DNA from: Sarcocystis neurona
Taxonomy: Eukaryota; Apicomplexa; Conoidasida; Eucoccidiorida; Sarcocystidae
NCBI GenBank assembly: GCA_000727475.1
Contig: KL647309.1
Location: 2,066,289 to 2,130,288 of the forward strand
DNA: 64,000 nt
Direction of reading: 5' to 3'
This document shows, piece after piece, positions 30,793-42,700 of this stretch. Numbering within the stretch: the stretch's first letter is position 1; every line of letters starts with the position of its first letter. The position numbers and the translations under genes are program-made. The notes beneath the pieces are model-generated. The model worked only from the letters and a program-made list of their open reading frames with translations. It was not told the origin of the DNA and did no database searches.

Positions 30793-33700
30793 TTACCCAC
30801 CTGGTCGCTGCTGTGTCGCAGCAGCAGCTCTGCCTACAGACCGCTTCAAGTAGATCTGCTGCATGACGTCTTCGTTGAACTGTCGGGTGGTGGTGTTTGT
30901 GAGACGACCGCCAGCAGCAGCGACAGTTGCTGCAGCAGCTGCTGCTGCGCTTCCCGGACGTGGCTCCCTCCTTCGAAGAACGGAAGAGGAAACGAAAAAA
31001 CGCATGACGGCGGAAGGGAAGGACGCTTTTGCTGCTGCGACGCCTGTGGACTTCGCGTAGAAGTCTTCTTCATCTGAGAAAGTCGCTGCAGTCGCGTCCG
31101 ACGTCGTGTCTGATAGCGTCTTGCGACTTCCTCTCCTTCTTCGTCTTCCTCTTCTTCTTCTCCTCGCTTCTCTTCCTTCTGCTCCGACTCTGGTGCCTCT
31201 GTCTCCCCTGCTTTCTCCGCTGCTGCTGCTGCTGCTTTCTCCGCAGGTACTGCTGCTCTCGCTGCTGCTGTCGCTGCTGCTGCTGTCCGTGTTGCTGCTG
31301 CTGCTGCTGCGACATGCGTGCGCTGACGCACCGCCTCGTCTATTCTCCGCTGCTCTGTTGTTGCTGGCCATGCTCCTCCCGCGTCCCTCCTTCGAGGCTA
31401 CATACCCACCACGCCGCTGCTGCAGTGTTGCACTTTCATCAAATGAAGAAGCGTCTGCTGCTCCTTCCCTCGCTCCCGCCGTGGATCGTATTCTCGTCTC
31501 TGTTGTCGCTGCTTCACTAGCCTTCGCAGGTGCTTCATATTTAGCTCTTTCTCCCGCTGCTGCTGCTGCAGCTGCAGAGAAAGCAGGCTCAACGACTGCA
31601 TGCGTGACGGCTACGTCGCGTCCTGTTTCCGCTTCTCCTTTTCCTCTTTTTGAAGTGTCTGCTGCTGCTGTTGGTTGCAGCAGCGTTCGAGCACCTACGT
31701 CAAGGAGTGCTGCTACACCTGCATCTCCTACTGTTTCTGCTGCTGCGTCGGCAGCTGCTTCTGCTCCCGGCGCTGCAGCTGCTTCCGCTGCTGTTTCTGC
31801 TGCGTACTCCGCTTCGGCATCTGCAGCTGCTTCCGCTGTCGCGTCTGCTGCTGCTTCTGCCGCAGTCCGCGCTCCTGCTGCTGCGGACGGCTGCTGCTGC
31901 TGCCGCACCTTTTCCTGCAATCTGTTTCTCGCCCTCTGCTGCTCCTGCAGCAAATCTATGATCCTGCTTCTTTCCTGTAGCCACAGCTGCCGCTGGTCGC
32001 TGCCACATACACCTAACAGTTGCTTCAAATGCAGCCGCATTTTCTCCATTTGCTTCTTTCTCCTCAACCGTGCTGCTGCTTTTGCAGCCAATGCTGCCGC
32101 CGGCCTTGCTGCTGTTGCCGCTACTGCTTTCTTCTCTGCTGCTGGACCCGCTGCTGCAGCTGCTGTCTTCGTTGCGGTCAACGCAGCACTCCCGCTCCGC
32201 GATGACCGGGATGCAGATCGAGCGACAGCAGCAGCAGCAGGGACGACGCCCGTACTCTCTTTCTTCCCACAGGAAGCAGCAGCAGCAGCCTGGCTCGTAG
32301 CAGGAGTAGCATTGGCTTTCGCAGTACCAGTTTTGGTCCGAGGAACAGCAGCAGCTCTCGTCGCAGCATCACCAGTTCTTGTCGCGGTAGCAGCAACAAC
32401 AGCTGTGTTTGCAGCAGCAGCACCAGCAGGAGCAGTTTCTGGCGCAGCAGCAGCAGCGACCGTTCTTGCACGAGCAGGAGCACGTGCAAGTCTTGCAGCA
32501 GGTGGGGCAGCAGCAGGAAAACCTTTCCTCCCCACAACAGCAGCTCGAGATTTCCACGTATATGGGCAAGGCAAAGGATAGAGTGTATGCAATAGCGAAT
32601 GAGACACGGGTGCACCATAAAACTGCCCGCACGCACCTAGCATCAAAGCAGCACGCCGGTGTCGGTACAGCTGTTTTGCCGCAATTCTTGCTGCTGTCGC
32701 CTCTTCTTCTGCCCTCCTTCTTGCTGCTGCGGCTGCCCTTTGTCTTGCTACCGCTGCTCTGATTGCTGCTGCCGCCATTCTCCTCTCTAGTGCTACCGCT
32801 TCTCGTATTACAGAAGCTTCATTTCCTCCTTCACCTGCTGCTCCACCCCCTCTTCCTGCAGGTGCTACTGATCTTGTTATTGATGCTACTCCTGCTGTCT
32901 TACTCCCCGCTAAATTTGCTGCTACGGCCCTTCGTAACGCCGCTGGTGCTTCTCCCTCTCTTCCTAGTCCCGCTGGGGTTGCTTTCATCAGGGCTTCTGC
33001 TGCTGTCCCCCTTCCTCGTATCGTAGCGGCTGTTGCGGCTTCGGCTTCTGCTAGTGCCCGCGTCGTTGCTGCTCCTGCTGTTGCCGCTAGTCCTCGTCCT
33101 AATGCTGCTGCTTCTACTTCTGTTGCCGCTGCCAATCTGTCAGCAAGTCGCAGGGCTGCTGTGTTCAATCCTGTTGCTGCTCCTCCTCCTCTCGCTGCTT
33201 CAACCATTCGCTGCTGCTGCGCTTGCGCGAGACGTCTCTTTGCTGCTGCAGCAGCAGCAGCAAAATTGCCGAAGCCAGGAGGAGCAGCCGTCGCAGGATC
33301 GTCAGAACCCACAGCAACAGCGCGAGCACGCGCAGCAATAGCCGCAGCAGCAGGACCAGCAGCGAGATGACCAGCTCCAGGGACAGCAGAAGCAGCAAGA
33401 TCACGGGCAGCAACAACCGAAGCAGTGGCGGGGAGAACCGCAGCAGTTCGGGAAGTTACGCTTCTTCCCCTTGAAGCAGCCGCAGCAGCAGCTGCAGCAT
33501 CTTCTGCTGCAGCAGCAGCAGCAGGACCGTTCGCAGACGAAGGTATCAAAACACACGGACGGCCAGCCTCAGGAGGAGGAGTCAGGCAGATGCGGATATG
33601 AGGAGGCGCGGCATTGATGCGGGGGCGGAGAGCAGCAGCAGAATACGGGGAGGCACCGGATGAGTGAGTCGCACCACGAGCAGCAGCCGCAGGTGGCGCA

Positions 33701-36700
33701 GCTACAGCAGAGGCAGCACCTGCAGCAGCAAGTCGAGCAGCTGACACTTCGGCAGCCGCTGCAGACGGCCGCCGAGACCCAGCACGACAAACAGCTGTTG
33801 GTCCGGCGGCTGCAGCCGTCGCAGCAACCGGCGCAGACCGTGCACCTGCCACGTGTGTAGCAGCAGCAGCAGCGGAACCACCGGCTGAAGCAGGAGGGGC
33901 ACAAGCAGCACCAGCAGACAATCGCGCAGAAGCACTTGCAGCAACACCAGGTCGCCCACCTGCAGCGCTAGCAGGGAGACCAAAAGAAGCAGCGGCAGCA
34001 GGCGGAGCAGCTGCAGCAATAGGACCCGCAGGTGCACTCGCAGCACCATGGACAGCAGGAAGAACGGCACGAGGACCTGTAGCAGCCACATCACGGGGAA
34101 CACCACCTTGACAGGTACGCGGTAGCGATGGAGCGCTACGCGCACGCGGCAGCGGCTGCGACGAAGGAGATGTAGGATGACGCAGAGGAGAACAAGAAGC
34201 AGAAGGGGAGGACGGAGAATGAGCTGCGGCTGCTGCTACTGCGTGTCTGCAGGGAAGAGTCCCAGTGACGACGAGTCCGTGTCGTGCGGCGGCGGCTGCT
34301 GCAGCAGCAGTTCGGGCAGGAGACGCGACCTCTGCAGTAGAACGGAGACGGTCAGCAGCAGTAGCAGCCGGCAAAGCGGCAGAAGAGGCGCCAACACCCG
34401 GCGCGATAAGTGGCGCAGCGGCAGGAGCAGCAGGAGACATGCTCGACGTATCCGCGGCAGCACTTTCATAGGAAACGGGTTTTACAACAGCAGACACAGC
34501 AGACGCCGCAGGAGAAGCAGCAGCGGCAGGGACGCGGGGGAGGAGATTCCGTGCCTGACCGACAACGTGTGATAAAGCGCCAACAGCAGCAGGTGAAGCA
34601 GCAGCAGTCCGTGGTGATGAGGCCGCGGTGATTTGAGGAAAGGACGCAGCAGCAGCAGCAGCCGACGGTGAAGCAGCAGCAGCGGAAGCAGCAACAGCAG
34701 TACGAGACGAAGCAGCAACACGATCAGCAGCTTGGAGGATGCGCGGAGTCGATGAGACGCTTGTAGACGGGACGCACGCATGCGGCGGCGGATGCGTTGC
34801 TGCTCCTGCAGCAGCAGCATCACCCCTTGAAACTCTCACAACAAGCGGAGACGAAGAAGAGGGAGCCGCGGCAGTTTCCCCGAGAAAACAGGGAAGTCCC
34901 GCAGCAGGCGCACCCGCGGCAGGCCCACCCGCGGCAGGCCCACCCGCAGCAGGAGCATCAGCAGCAGGCGCAACTGCGGCATCAGCAGCAGGGGCAGCTG
35001 CCCCAAGAGCAGCGGCTGCAGAAGCAGCGGCAGCAGGAGACGAAAACGAGGCTTCTCGAGGCAGAGCATCTGGTGGAGATGCTGCAGTGACACGAGCAGG
35101 TGCAGAAGCGACAGCAGCGACAGCCGCACTGGATCCTTCAACACGAGCGACGGAGCTGTGTTTGCGGCGAGGAGCAGGAACTGCGAAGACGGGACGGCTC
35201 GAAGAAGAAGTAGCAGCAGTACTGTAACGTGGAGAGGAAGATGCAGGTACGGAGGGCGCCGACGAGGAAGTCGAGGAGTGAAGCTGGGAGAGGCTATGTC
35301 TGCTGCTGTGTCTGTCCGCTGAACTTCCTTCTGCTGCTGCTGCAGGTGCTCTGGCTTCATCCGTTCTGGCTGCTGCTGCAGCTGCTGTGTCTTCTAATCC
35401 TGCTGCTTCTCCTGCTCTGCCTGTAACGCGCCGTGTGGGAGTTTCCTCTGCGGGACCTGCAAAACGCTGTGCGGGCTCACCCCGCACGGCGGCAGCCTGC
35501 CACTGCTGCTGCTGCAGAGGACCCTGCTGCAGAGATTGCTGCTGCAGAGAATGCTGCTGCAGAGAATGCTGCTGCAGAGAATGCCGCTGCAGAGAATGCT
35601 GCTGCAGAGAATGCTGCTGATGGAGAGGCTCCTGCTGCAGCGCAACTGGCTGGGGTTGCTCCACGACACGCTGCTGCTGCCGGTATCTCTCGTGCCACCT
35701 CTCACGCTGCTGTTGCTGTTGTTCGTGGTGCTCCTGCCGCACTGGCTGGTGCTGCTGCTGCGACTGCGTACTTCCCCCCTGCTGAAACAGTTGCTGCTGC
35801 TGTTGCTGCTGCTGCGTCTGATTCACCTGCTGCGGCTGAAGGTGCAACGGCTGCAGGTGCCGCTGCCGCTGCACATGCAGCTCTTGAAGCCGCACGTGCG
35901 TGTGCTGCTGCAGTTGAAGCGGTTGCGGCTGCTGCGGCTGGTCCGCCTGTCGGTGTTCTTCTCGCAGGGGCGGCGCAGGCGGACACGGTACGTGATGCTG
36001 CAGCTGCTGCTGTACGCGATGGAGCTGCTGCTGAGACAGCGACGTCGGCGCGGCTGCAGCAGAAGCCAACATGTGTGGCTGCTGTTGGAGACCTCCGGAA
36101 GGAGGGACGACCCCACCATCAAGCCGCTGCTGCTGTTGCTCTTGTTGAACCTGCGCCTTCAGCTGCGCAAGCTGCTCCTGTCGCCGTTGGTGCCCGTCCG
36201 GCTCCTGTTGCTGCCTGCGGTGGTCGAACTGCCTCTCTTCAAGCTGACGCTGGTCGCGAAGGTGCTGCTGCCTCTGCAGCTCCTGTTCCTGAAGCTGTTG
36301 CTGTCCGGGAAATTGCTGCTGAGGCCGACGCTCCTGCTGCTTCGCAGCCTCATGATGCTCGAGCTCCTGCTGCCGTTGCAGTTGCTGCTGCTGCAGCTGC
36401 AGCTGTTCCTGCCCATGCTGCTGAAGCTGCTTTAGGCGGAGCTGCAGCTGCGGTTGGAGCTGCCGCTGCTGCGATTGCAGGTGTTGCTGCTGTTGAAGCA
36501 CCCCCGTTTGCCGCTGGAGCTCCTGCTGCGGAAGGTGTTGTGATGCATGCGCAAGCTGGTGCGGATGCAAATGGGGCTGCTGCTCGACTTGCTGCACCTG
36601 CGGGAGCTGCCGCTGCTGTTTCCGCAGTTCGTCGTTCTGGTTCTGCAACTCCTCCTGCCCTTGTTGCTGTAGTTCCGCGTGGGGCTGAAGCGCCCGCTCC

Positions 36701-39700
36701 TGCTGCTGCCGTGGCTGGCGGCCTGGTGAATCCACCGCTTTCGGCGACACGTGGTGGACTCGGGTCAAATTCTGCTGCTCCTTCAAAGAAGCACTGACAG
36801 CTGCGTCAGGGTGCGGCTGCGGCACTACTTTCAACACCTGCTGCGGCGCCGGCTCCAGGTGATGCTCCCGCAGGTTCCGAGGTTGCTGCATGCGTTGCTG
36901 CTGCAGCTCCCGTCCATGGTCCTGAGGGCCCTGCTCGAAGTGCTGCTGCTGCAGCTGCATCACTTGTTGCCGCTGATGGAAACGCTTCAAGTGGTGCTGC
37001 TGCTCCAAAGACTCTTGCAGAAAATGCGGCCGTTGCGTGTGTTGCATGTGCTGCTGCTGCGTCTGCTGCAGCTGCTGCTGTGGCTGTTGCTGATGCGGCT
37101 GCTGCTGCTGTAACTGCTGCAGGTGCACTGGCTGCTCCTGCTGCTGCGGTTGCTGTAGACGCGGCTGCTGCTGTGTGTGTGTCGGCTGCGGAAGCTGTTC
37201 CTGTGGCTCCTGCAGCGGCCGCCGCTGTGAGCGGTGCATAGGAAGCTGTTGTTGCGTCTGCTGCAGCCGCCGCTCCGACACTTGCTCCAAGGCTTGCTGC
37301 TCCTGCGGCGGCTGCTGCGTGTGCTGGTGCTGCAGGGGCTGCAGCTGCTGTCGCTGGGTACACTGCAGGTGCTGCACCTGTGTCTCGTGCAGACCCTGCT
37401 GCTGTGGAAAGTGCAAACGGTGTCGCTGATGTGCCTGCTCCACGTGCTGCTGCTGCTGGGCCTGCTGGAGATGCTGCTGCTGTTGTGACTGCTGCAGCGG
37501 AGGCTGTTGCGGTGCTCCTTGTAGCTGCTGCGGTGCTTGTGGCAGATGCTGCTGGAGCGTTGGTTGCTGCTGTGGCTGGGGCAGGTGCTGCTGCAGCCGC
37601 TCCTGTCGCTGATGCAGATGTGGCTGCTGCTGCCGCTGCTGGGCCTGGTGCAGATGCGGCTGCTGCTGCTGCAGTGACTGATGGAGCTGATGCTGCTGGT
37701 GCTGTTGACTTGAGTGCTGCTGGTCAGCTTGCTGCACGTACTGCTGGTGCAGCTGCTGCTGAAGCTGATGCTGAGGTTCTTGCAACGGCGCGGTCTGCTC
37801 CGTTGCGTGCTTCTGCTGCAGCTGCTGCAGTTGTTGTATGCACTGGCGGTGCGGCAAATGCTGCCTGCATTGGTGCTGCTGCGTCTGCTGTTGCTGCTGC
37901 AGATCGACCTGCTGTACATCGACCTGCTGCTGAAGTAGGCACAACTGGTGTGCACCCTTTTCTTGCAGTTGAAGATGCTGCGCCTGATGCTCGTACGGCT
38001 GCTGCAGGTGCTCACAATGTAATAGCTTCGAACGCTGCGGATGGTGCTCGCGTATCTGCCGTTCACGCGTTTGCTGTTCACGCATCTGCTGTTCACGCAT
38101 CTGCTGTTCACGTATCTGCTGCTCACGCATCTGCTGTTCACGTATCTGCTGCTCACGCATCTGCTGCTCACGTATCTGCTGTTCACGTATCTGCTGCTCA
38201 CGCATCTGCTGCTCACGCATCTGCTGCTCACGCATCTGTTGCTCACGCATCTGTTGCTCGCGTATCTGTTGCTCACGCATCTGTTGCTCACGCATCTGTT
38301 GCTCACGTATCTGTTGCTCACGCATGTGTTGCTCACGCACCTGCTGCTCACGCATCTGCTGCTCACGCATCTGCTGCTCGTGCTGCTGGTGTTGTTGCCG
38401 CAGGTGCTGTTGTTGCAGCCGATGGTGTTGTTGCAGCTGCTGCTGCTGTTGGAGCTGCTGGTGCTGTCGCATTTGCTGCTGCTGCTGCAGCTGCTGTTGG
38501 TGCTGTAGCTCTTGCAGACGCTGCTGCTCCAGGCGCTGCTGCTTAGGCTCCAGCTGCTGCTCTGCCAGCGGGTGCAGCAGCTGGTGTTGATGATGATGAT
38601 GATGCAGCCCTGGAGACGTAAGACCCGTCCCCGGCGGACAAGACCTGCAGCGTGGCCGCGAAGAGCAGCACGGTGCCGCTGCTGGTATTGCTGCTCCGAC
38701 TAGTGCTGCTCCCATCGCTGCTGGTACCGCACCCATTGCCGTTGTTCCCGCTGCTGCTGCCGCCGTTGTAACGCTTGCTGCTGTTCCTGTCGTTGTAGTT
38801 CCTGCTGTCGCTGTCGCTGTGTTTACTCGTGCTATTGCTGAGTGTGCCCCTGTTGTGTCGGCCGCTGCTGCTGCTGGCGATGACGCTGCGGCTGCTGCAT
38901 GTAGGGTCGCTGCTCCGCCGCTCGGTACGAAAATTCGATGCGGCGGATTCCTTTCCGGCAGCACAGCAGCAACAGCAGGAACAGACGCAGCAGCTGAAAT
39001 GGTGTGAGCAGCGGCAGTAGCACGAGACGAAAGGGCAGCAGTAGCACAAGCTGTATTAGGAGCACCAGGGTAAACAGAAGTAGCACCAGGTGAATCACCC
39101 GGAGACACAGCAGCAGCAGACTGTATAGCACGTGGAGGGGAAATAGTGACAGCAGTTGGGGAGACAGCAACAGTAGGAGGGGAAAGAACAGCGCCAGATA
39201 TAGAAGCAGCGCGGGAAGTAGAGACGGAAGGAGTAACGCCAGCAGAAGCAGGAATATCAGCAGCAGAGACAGCAGGGTGAGGAGAAGCACCAGCAGCAGG
39301 AACAGCCGATACAGCCGGGGACACAGTAGTAACGACAGGAGTTGCTGGAGCACTCGCACTAGCAGCAGCAGCAGCAGGAGAAATGGCAACAGCAGGCGCA
39401 GCAGTACTCATAGCAGCAGCAGGAGAAATGACAGCAGGATCAAGAACACCTCCAGCACCCGCACGCAGTTGGATCGGACTACTGATACGGTGTATCGGGG
39501 TACGGTCAGACAAGCGTTCGGCGGCTGTTGTTGCTCCCTCGGCTCCTGCTGCAACCGCAGGCGGAAGGTGCATACATTTTCCCCCAAGTGGCGACTCAGC
39601 TGGAAACCTTGATGAAAACGGAGAGGGAAACGACGACGAACGCGTTTGCGCTTGTTGCTGGTGCTGGCACTGCTGCTGCTCCGGGTGGTGCTGGTGTTGC

Positions 39701-42700
39701 CTGTGCTGCTCATGCATTTGCTCTTGCAGCATTTGCTGCTGCTTCAAGCGATCCTCGACTGAAATCTCCCGAAGGTGCTCTTGCTGAAGATGCTGGTGCC
39801 GGTGGCAACGCTGGTGCTGCATCGGGGGCTGCTCTTGGTGCAGAAGCTGCTGCTGCTGATGCGGCAGCAGTTGACGCTGCTCGTGCTGCTGAGGCTGCTG
39901 CATTGGCTGATGCAGCTGATGCTGCTGCAGTTGCTGATGCTGCTGCAGCTGCTGGTGCGGTTGCAGTTGCTGCTGTTGAAGATGGTGGAGGTGTTCCTGT
40001 GGCTGCTGCTGCTGCTGCATGTGGTGGTGCGGCTGCTGATGGTGGTGCAGGTGTGGCTGTTGTTGCTGCTGCACCTGTTGCTGCTGCATCTGCTCGTGCT
40101 GCTGCGGATGCAGCAACTGATGTTGCGTCAACGAGTGCTGCGGCTGGTGCTGTTGCTGCTGCAGCGGTTGCCCCTCTTGTGCATCTGGCTGCTGGTGCGA
40201 TTGTGCGAGCTGCTGCTGCAGCTGCTGCTGCTGGAGCAGATGCCGCTGACCGTGCAACTGCTGTCTCATGGTGTGCTGTTCAGTCTGCTGGCGGTGTATG
40301 TGCAGTGTCTGCTCAGGGTGTTGCACGTGTTGCTTCGAGGGCAATTGCTTCTGTTGGTGCAGCTGCTCTTGAAGATGTTGATGCACCTGCTGAGGATGTT
40401 GGTGTGGGGAGGGGTGTTGCGTCTGCTGCAGATGTTGCTGCTGATGCAGACATTGTTGATGCAGATGGTGACCCTGGACGTGCTGCGCGTGTGCCTGCTG
40501 CCTTTGAAGCTGCTGCTGCAAGGGCTGCTGTTGCACGGACTGCCGGAGCAGCTGTTCCTGATGCACCTGCTGCTGCTGGCCTAAAAGTGGCTGCTGCGAC
40601 ACCGGGGGCGGCTGCGAATGCTGCTGCAGCAGCTGTTGGTGCCTCTGCAGCTCCACCTGCTCCCGCTGCATCTTGTGCGGTGACCCCATTGTTTGTGGTG
40701 GCAGAAGCTGGTGCTGGTGCTGCCCCGAATGTTGCTGCATTATCTGTTGCTGCTGCTGATGCAGTTGTCTCTGCTGCTGCATCTGCTGTAACAGTGGTTG
40801 CTGTTGCAGCTGTTGCGCCTGCTCAGGATCCCTCTGGTGCTGCTGGTGCTGTTGCTGGTGCTGTTGCTGCTGCTGCAATTGCTGTTGTTGCAGTTGCTCT
40901 TGTTGCACTTGCTGCTGCTCCAGTTGTAGGTGCTGCAGTTGCTGTTGTTGCAGTTGCTGTTGGTGCAGTTGCTGTTGGTGCAGTTGCTGCTGTTGTAGTT
41001 GCTGCTGGTGCAGTTGCTGGTGATGCAGTTGCTGCTGCTGCAGTTGCTGTTGTTGCAGCTGCTGCTGCAGTTGTTGCTGCTGCGATTGCTGCGCCTGCAG
41101 TTGTTGCTCCTGCAGTTGCTGCTCCTGCTGCTTCAGTTGCTGTTGATGCCGCAGGTGTCGCTGCTGCTCAAGTTCCTGCTGCTGCAGCAGCAGCTGCTGT
41201 TGCATTTGCTGCTGTTGCAGTTGCTGCTGTTGTAGTTGCTGCTGTTGTAGTTGCTGCTGTTGTAGTTGCTGCTGTTGCAGTTGCTGCTGTTGCAGTTGCT
41301 GCTGTTGCAGTTGCTGCTGTTGCAGTTGCTGCTGGTGCAGTTGCTGCTGGTGCAGTTGCTGCTGGTGCAGTTGCTGCTGGTGCAGTTGCTGTTGCTGCAG
41401 ATGCTGCTGTTGCACTTGCTGCTGCAACTGGTGCTGCTGCTGCACTTGCTGCTGCAAATGGTGCTGCTGCTGCACTTGCTGCTGCAAATGGTGCTGCTGC
41501 TGCACTTGCTGCTGCAAATGGTGCTGCTGCTGCACTTGCTCCTGCAAATGGTGCTGACGCAAGTGCGGCTGCTGCAAGTGCTGCTGTTGCAGCTGCTGCT
41601 GTTGTAGCTGCTGCTGTTGTAGCTGCTGCTGTTGCAGCTGCTGCTGTTGTAGCTGCTGCTGTTGCAGCTGCTGCTGTTGTAGCTGCTGCTGTTGTAGCTG
41701 CTGCTGTTGCAGCTGCTGCTGTTGTAGCTGCTGCTGTTGTAGCTGCTGCTGTTGCAGCTGCTGGTGCTGCAGTTGCTGCTGCTGCAGTTGCTGGTGTTGC
41801 GGCTGCTGCTGCAACGGCGAATGACGCAGTCGCTCGTGTGTCGGCTCTTGCGGTTGCCCCTGCAGTTGTCGGTGCTGCTGTAGCTGCTGCTGCATGTGCT
41901 GTTGATGCTGCACCAGCTGGTGCTGGACCAGCTGCTGGTTCGAGAGCTGCTGCTGCTGCTGCCGAAGATGCGTTTGCAACTGCTGCTGCTGCTGTGCCTC
42001 TGGCATAAGAGGCAGCTGCTGTTGTATCCGGTGCTGCTGCTGCTGTGCATGCTGTTGTTGCTCAAACTGCTGCAGTTGCTGCATCTCCACTAACAGTTGC
42101 TGATGCTGTGTCATCGGTGTGCTACCGCTTCGTCTCAAACCAAGTGCAAGATGCTGTGGCGAAATCTCAGGAGTAGTCAGGCCGGTCAGCTGCTGCTGCT
42201 GCTGGAGGAGGGAGCAGCGTTGCTGTTCTATCATCGACTGCTGATCAACCCGCTGCTCCACGTGCTGCTGCATGAGGTGCTCCTGCATAGACTGTGCATG
42301 CTTCTGCATTTGCTGCTGTGACTGCAGGTGCGTACGCTGCTGAACCTGCTGGTGCGGCTCCACGGTGTAGGATGGCTGCTCCCGGAGCGGCTGTTCCTGC
42401 AGCAGACGGAGCTGCTCCTGTTGTTGCTGCTGCCCTTGCGGCCGCTGCCCTTGCTGCTGCTGCCCTTGCTGCTGCTGCCGCTGCCACCTAACGCGCTGCG
42501 GCAGACGCGGCTCACTCCAATGCAAATGAGGTACGTTCGGCGGCACAGCCAGTGTGGCAGAGCTGCTTCTTCTTCTTCTTGTCTCTCCTGGCATTGACGC
42601 GCCGTGGCTGTTGGTGCATCCTGGAAGTCCTGCGACTGTGTGGCTGCTGCTGCTGCTGTTGTTGTCCAAGCGTGCTGCTGCTGCTTCCACATGGGCGCTG

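Noticed and set aside
39528..42008. Plus-strand 826-codon poly-Ala ORF opposite the giant gene
   Set aside because: CTG antisense of Gln codons read as GCT; composition is pure repeat, with no ordinary segments.
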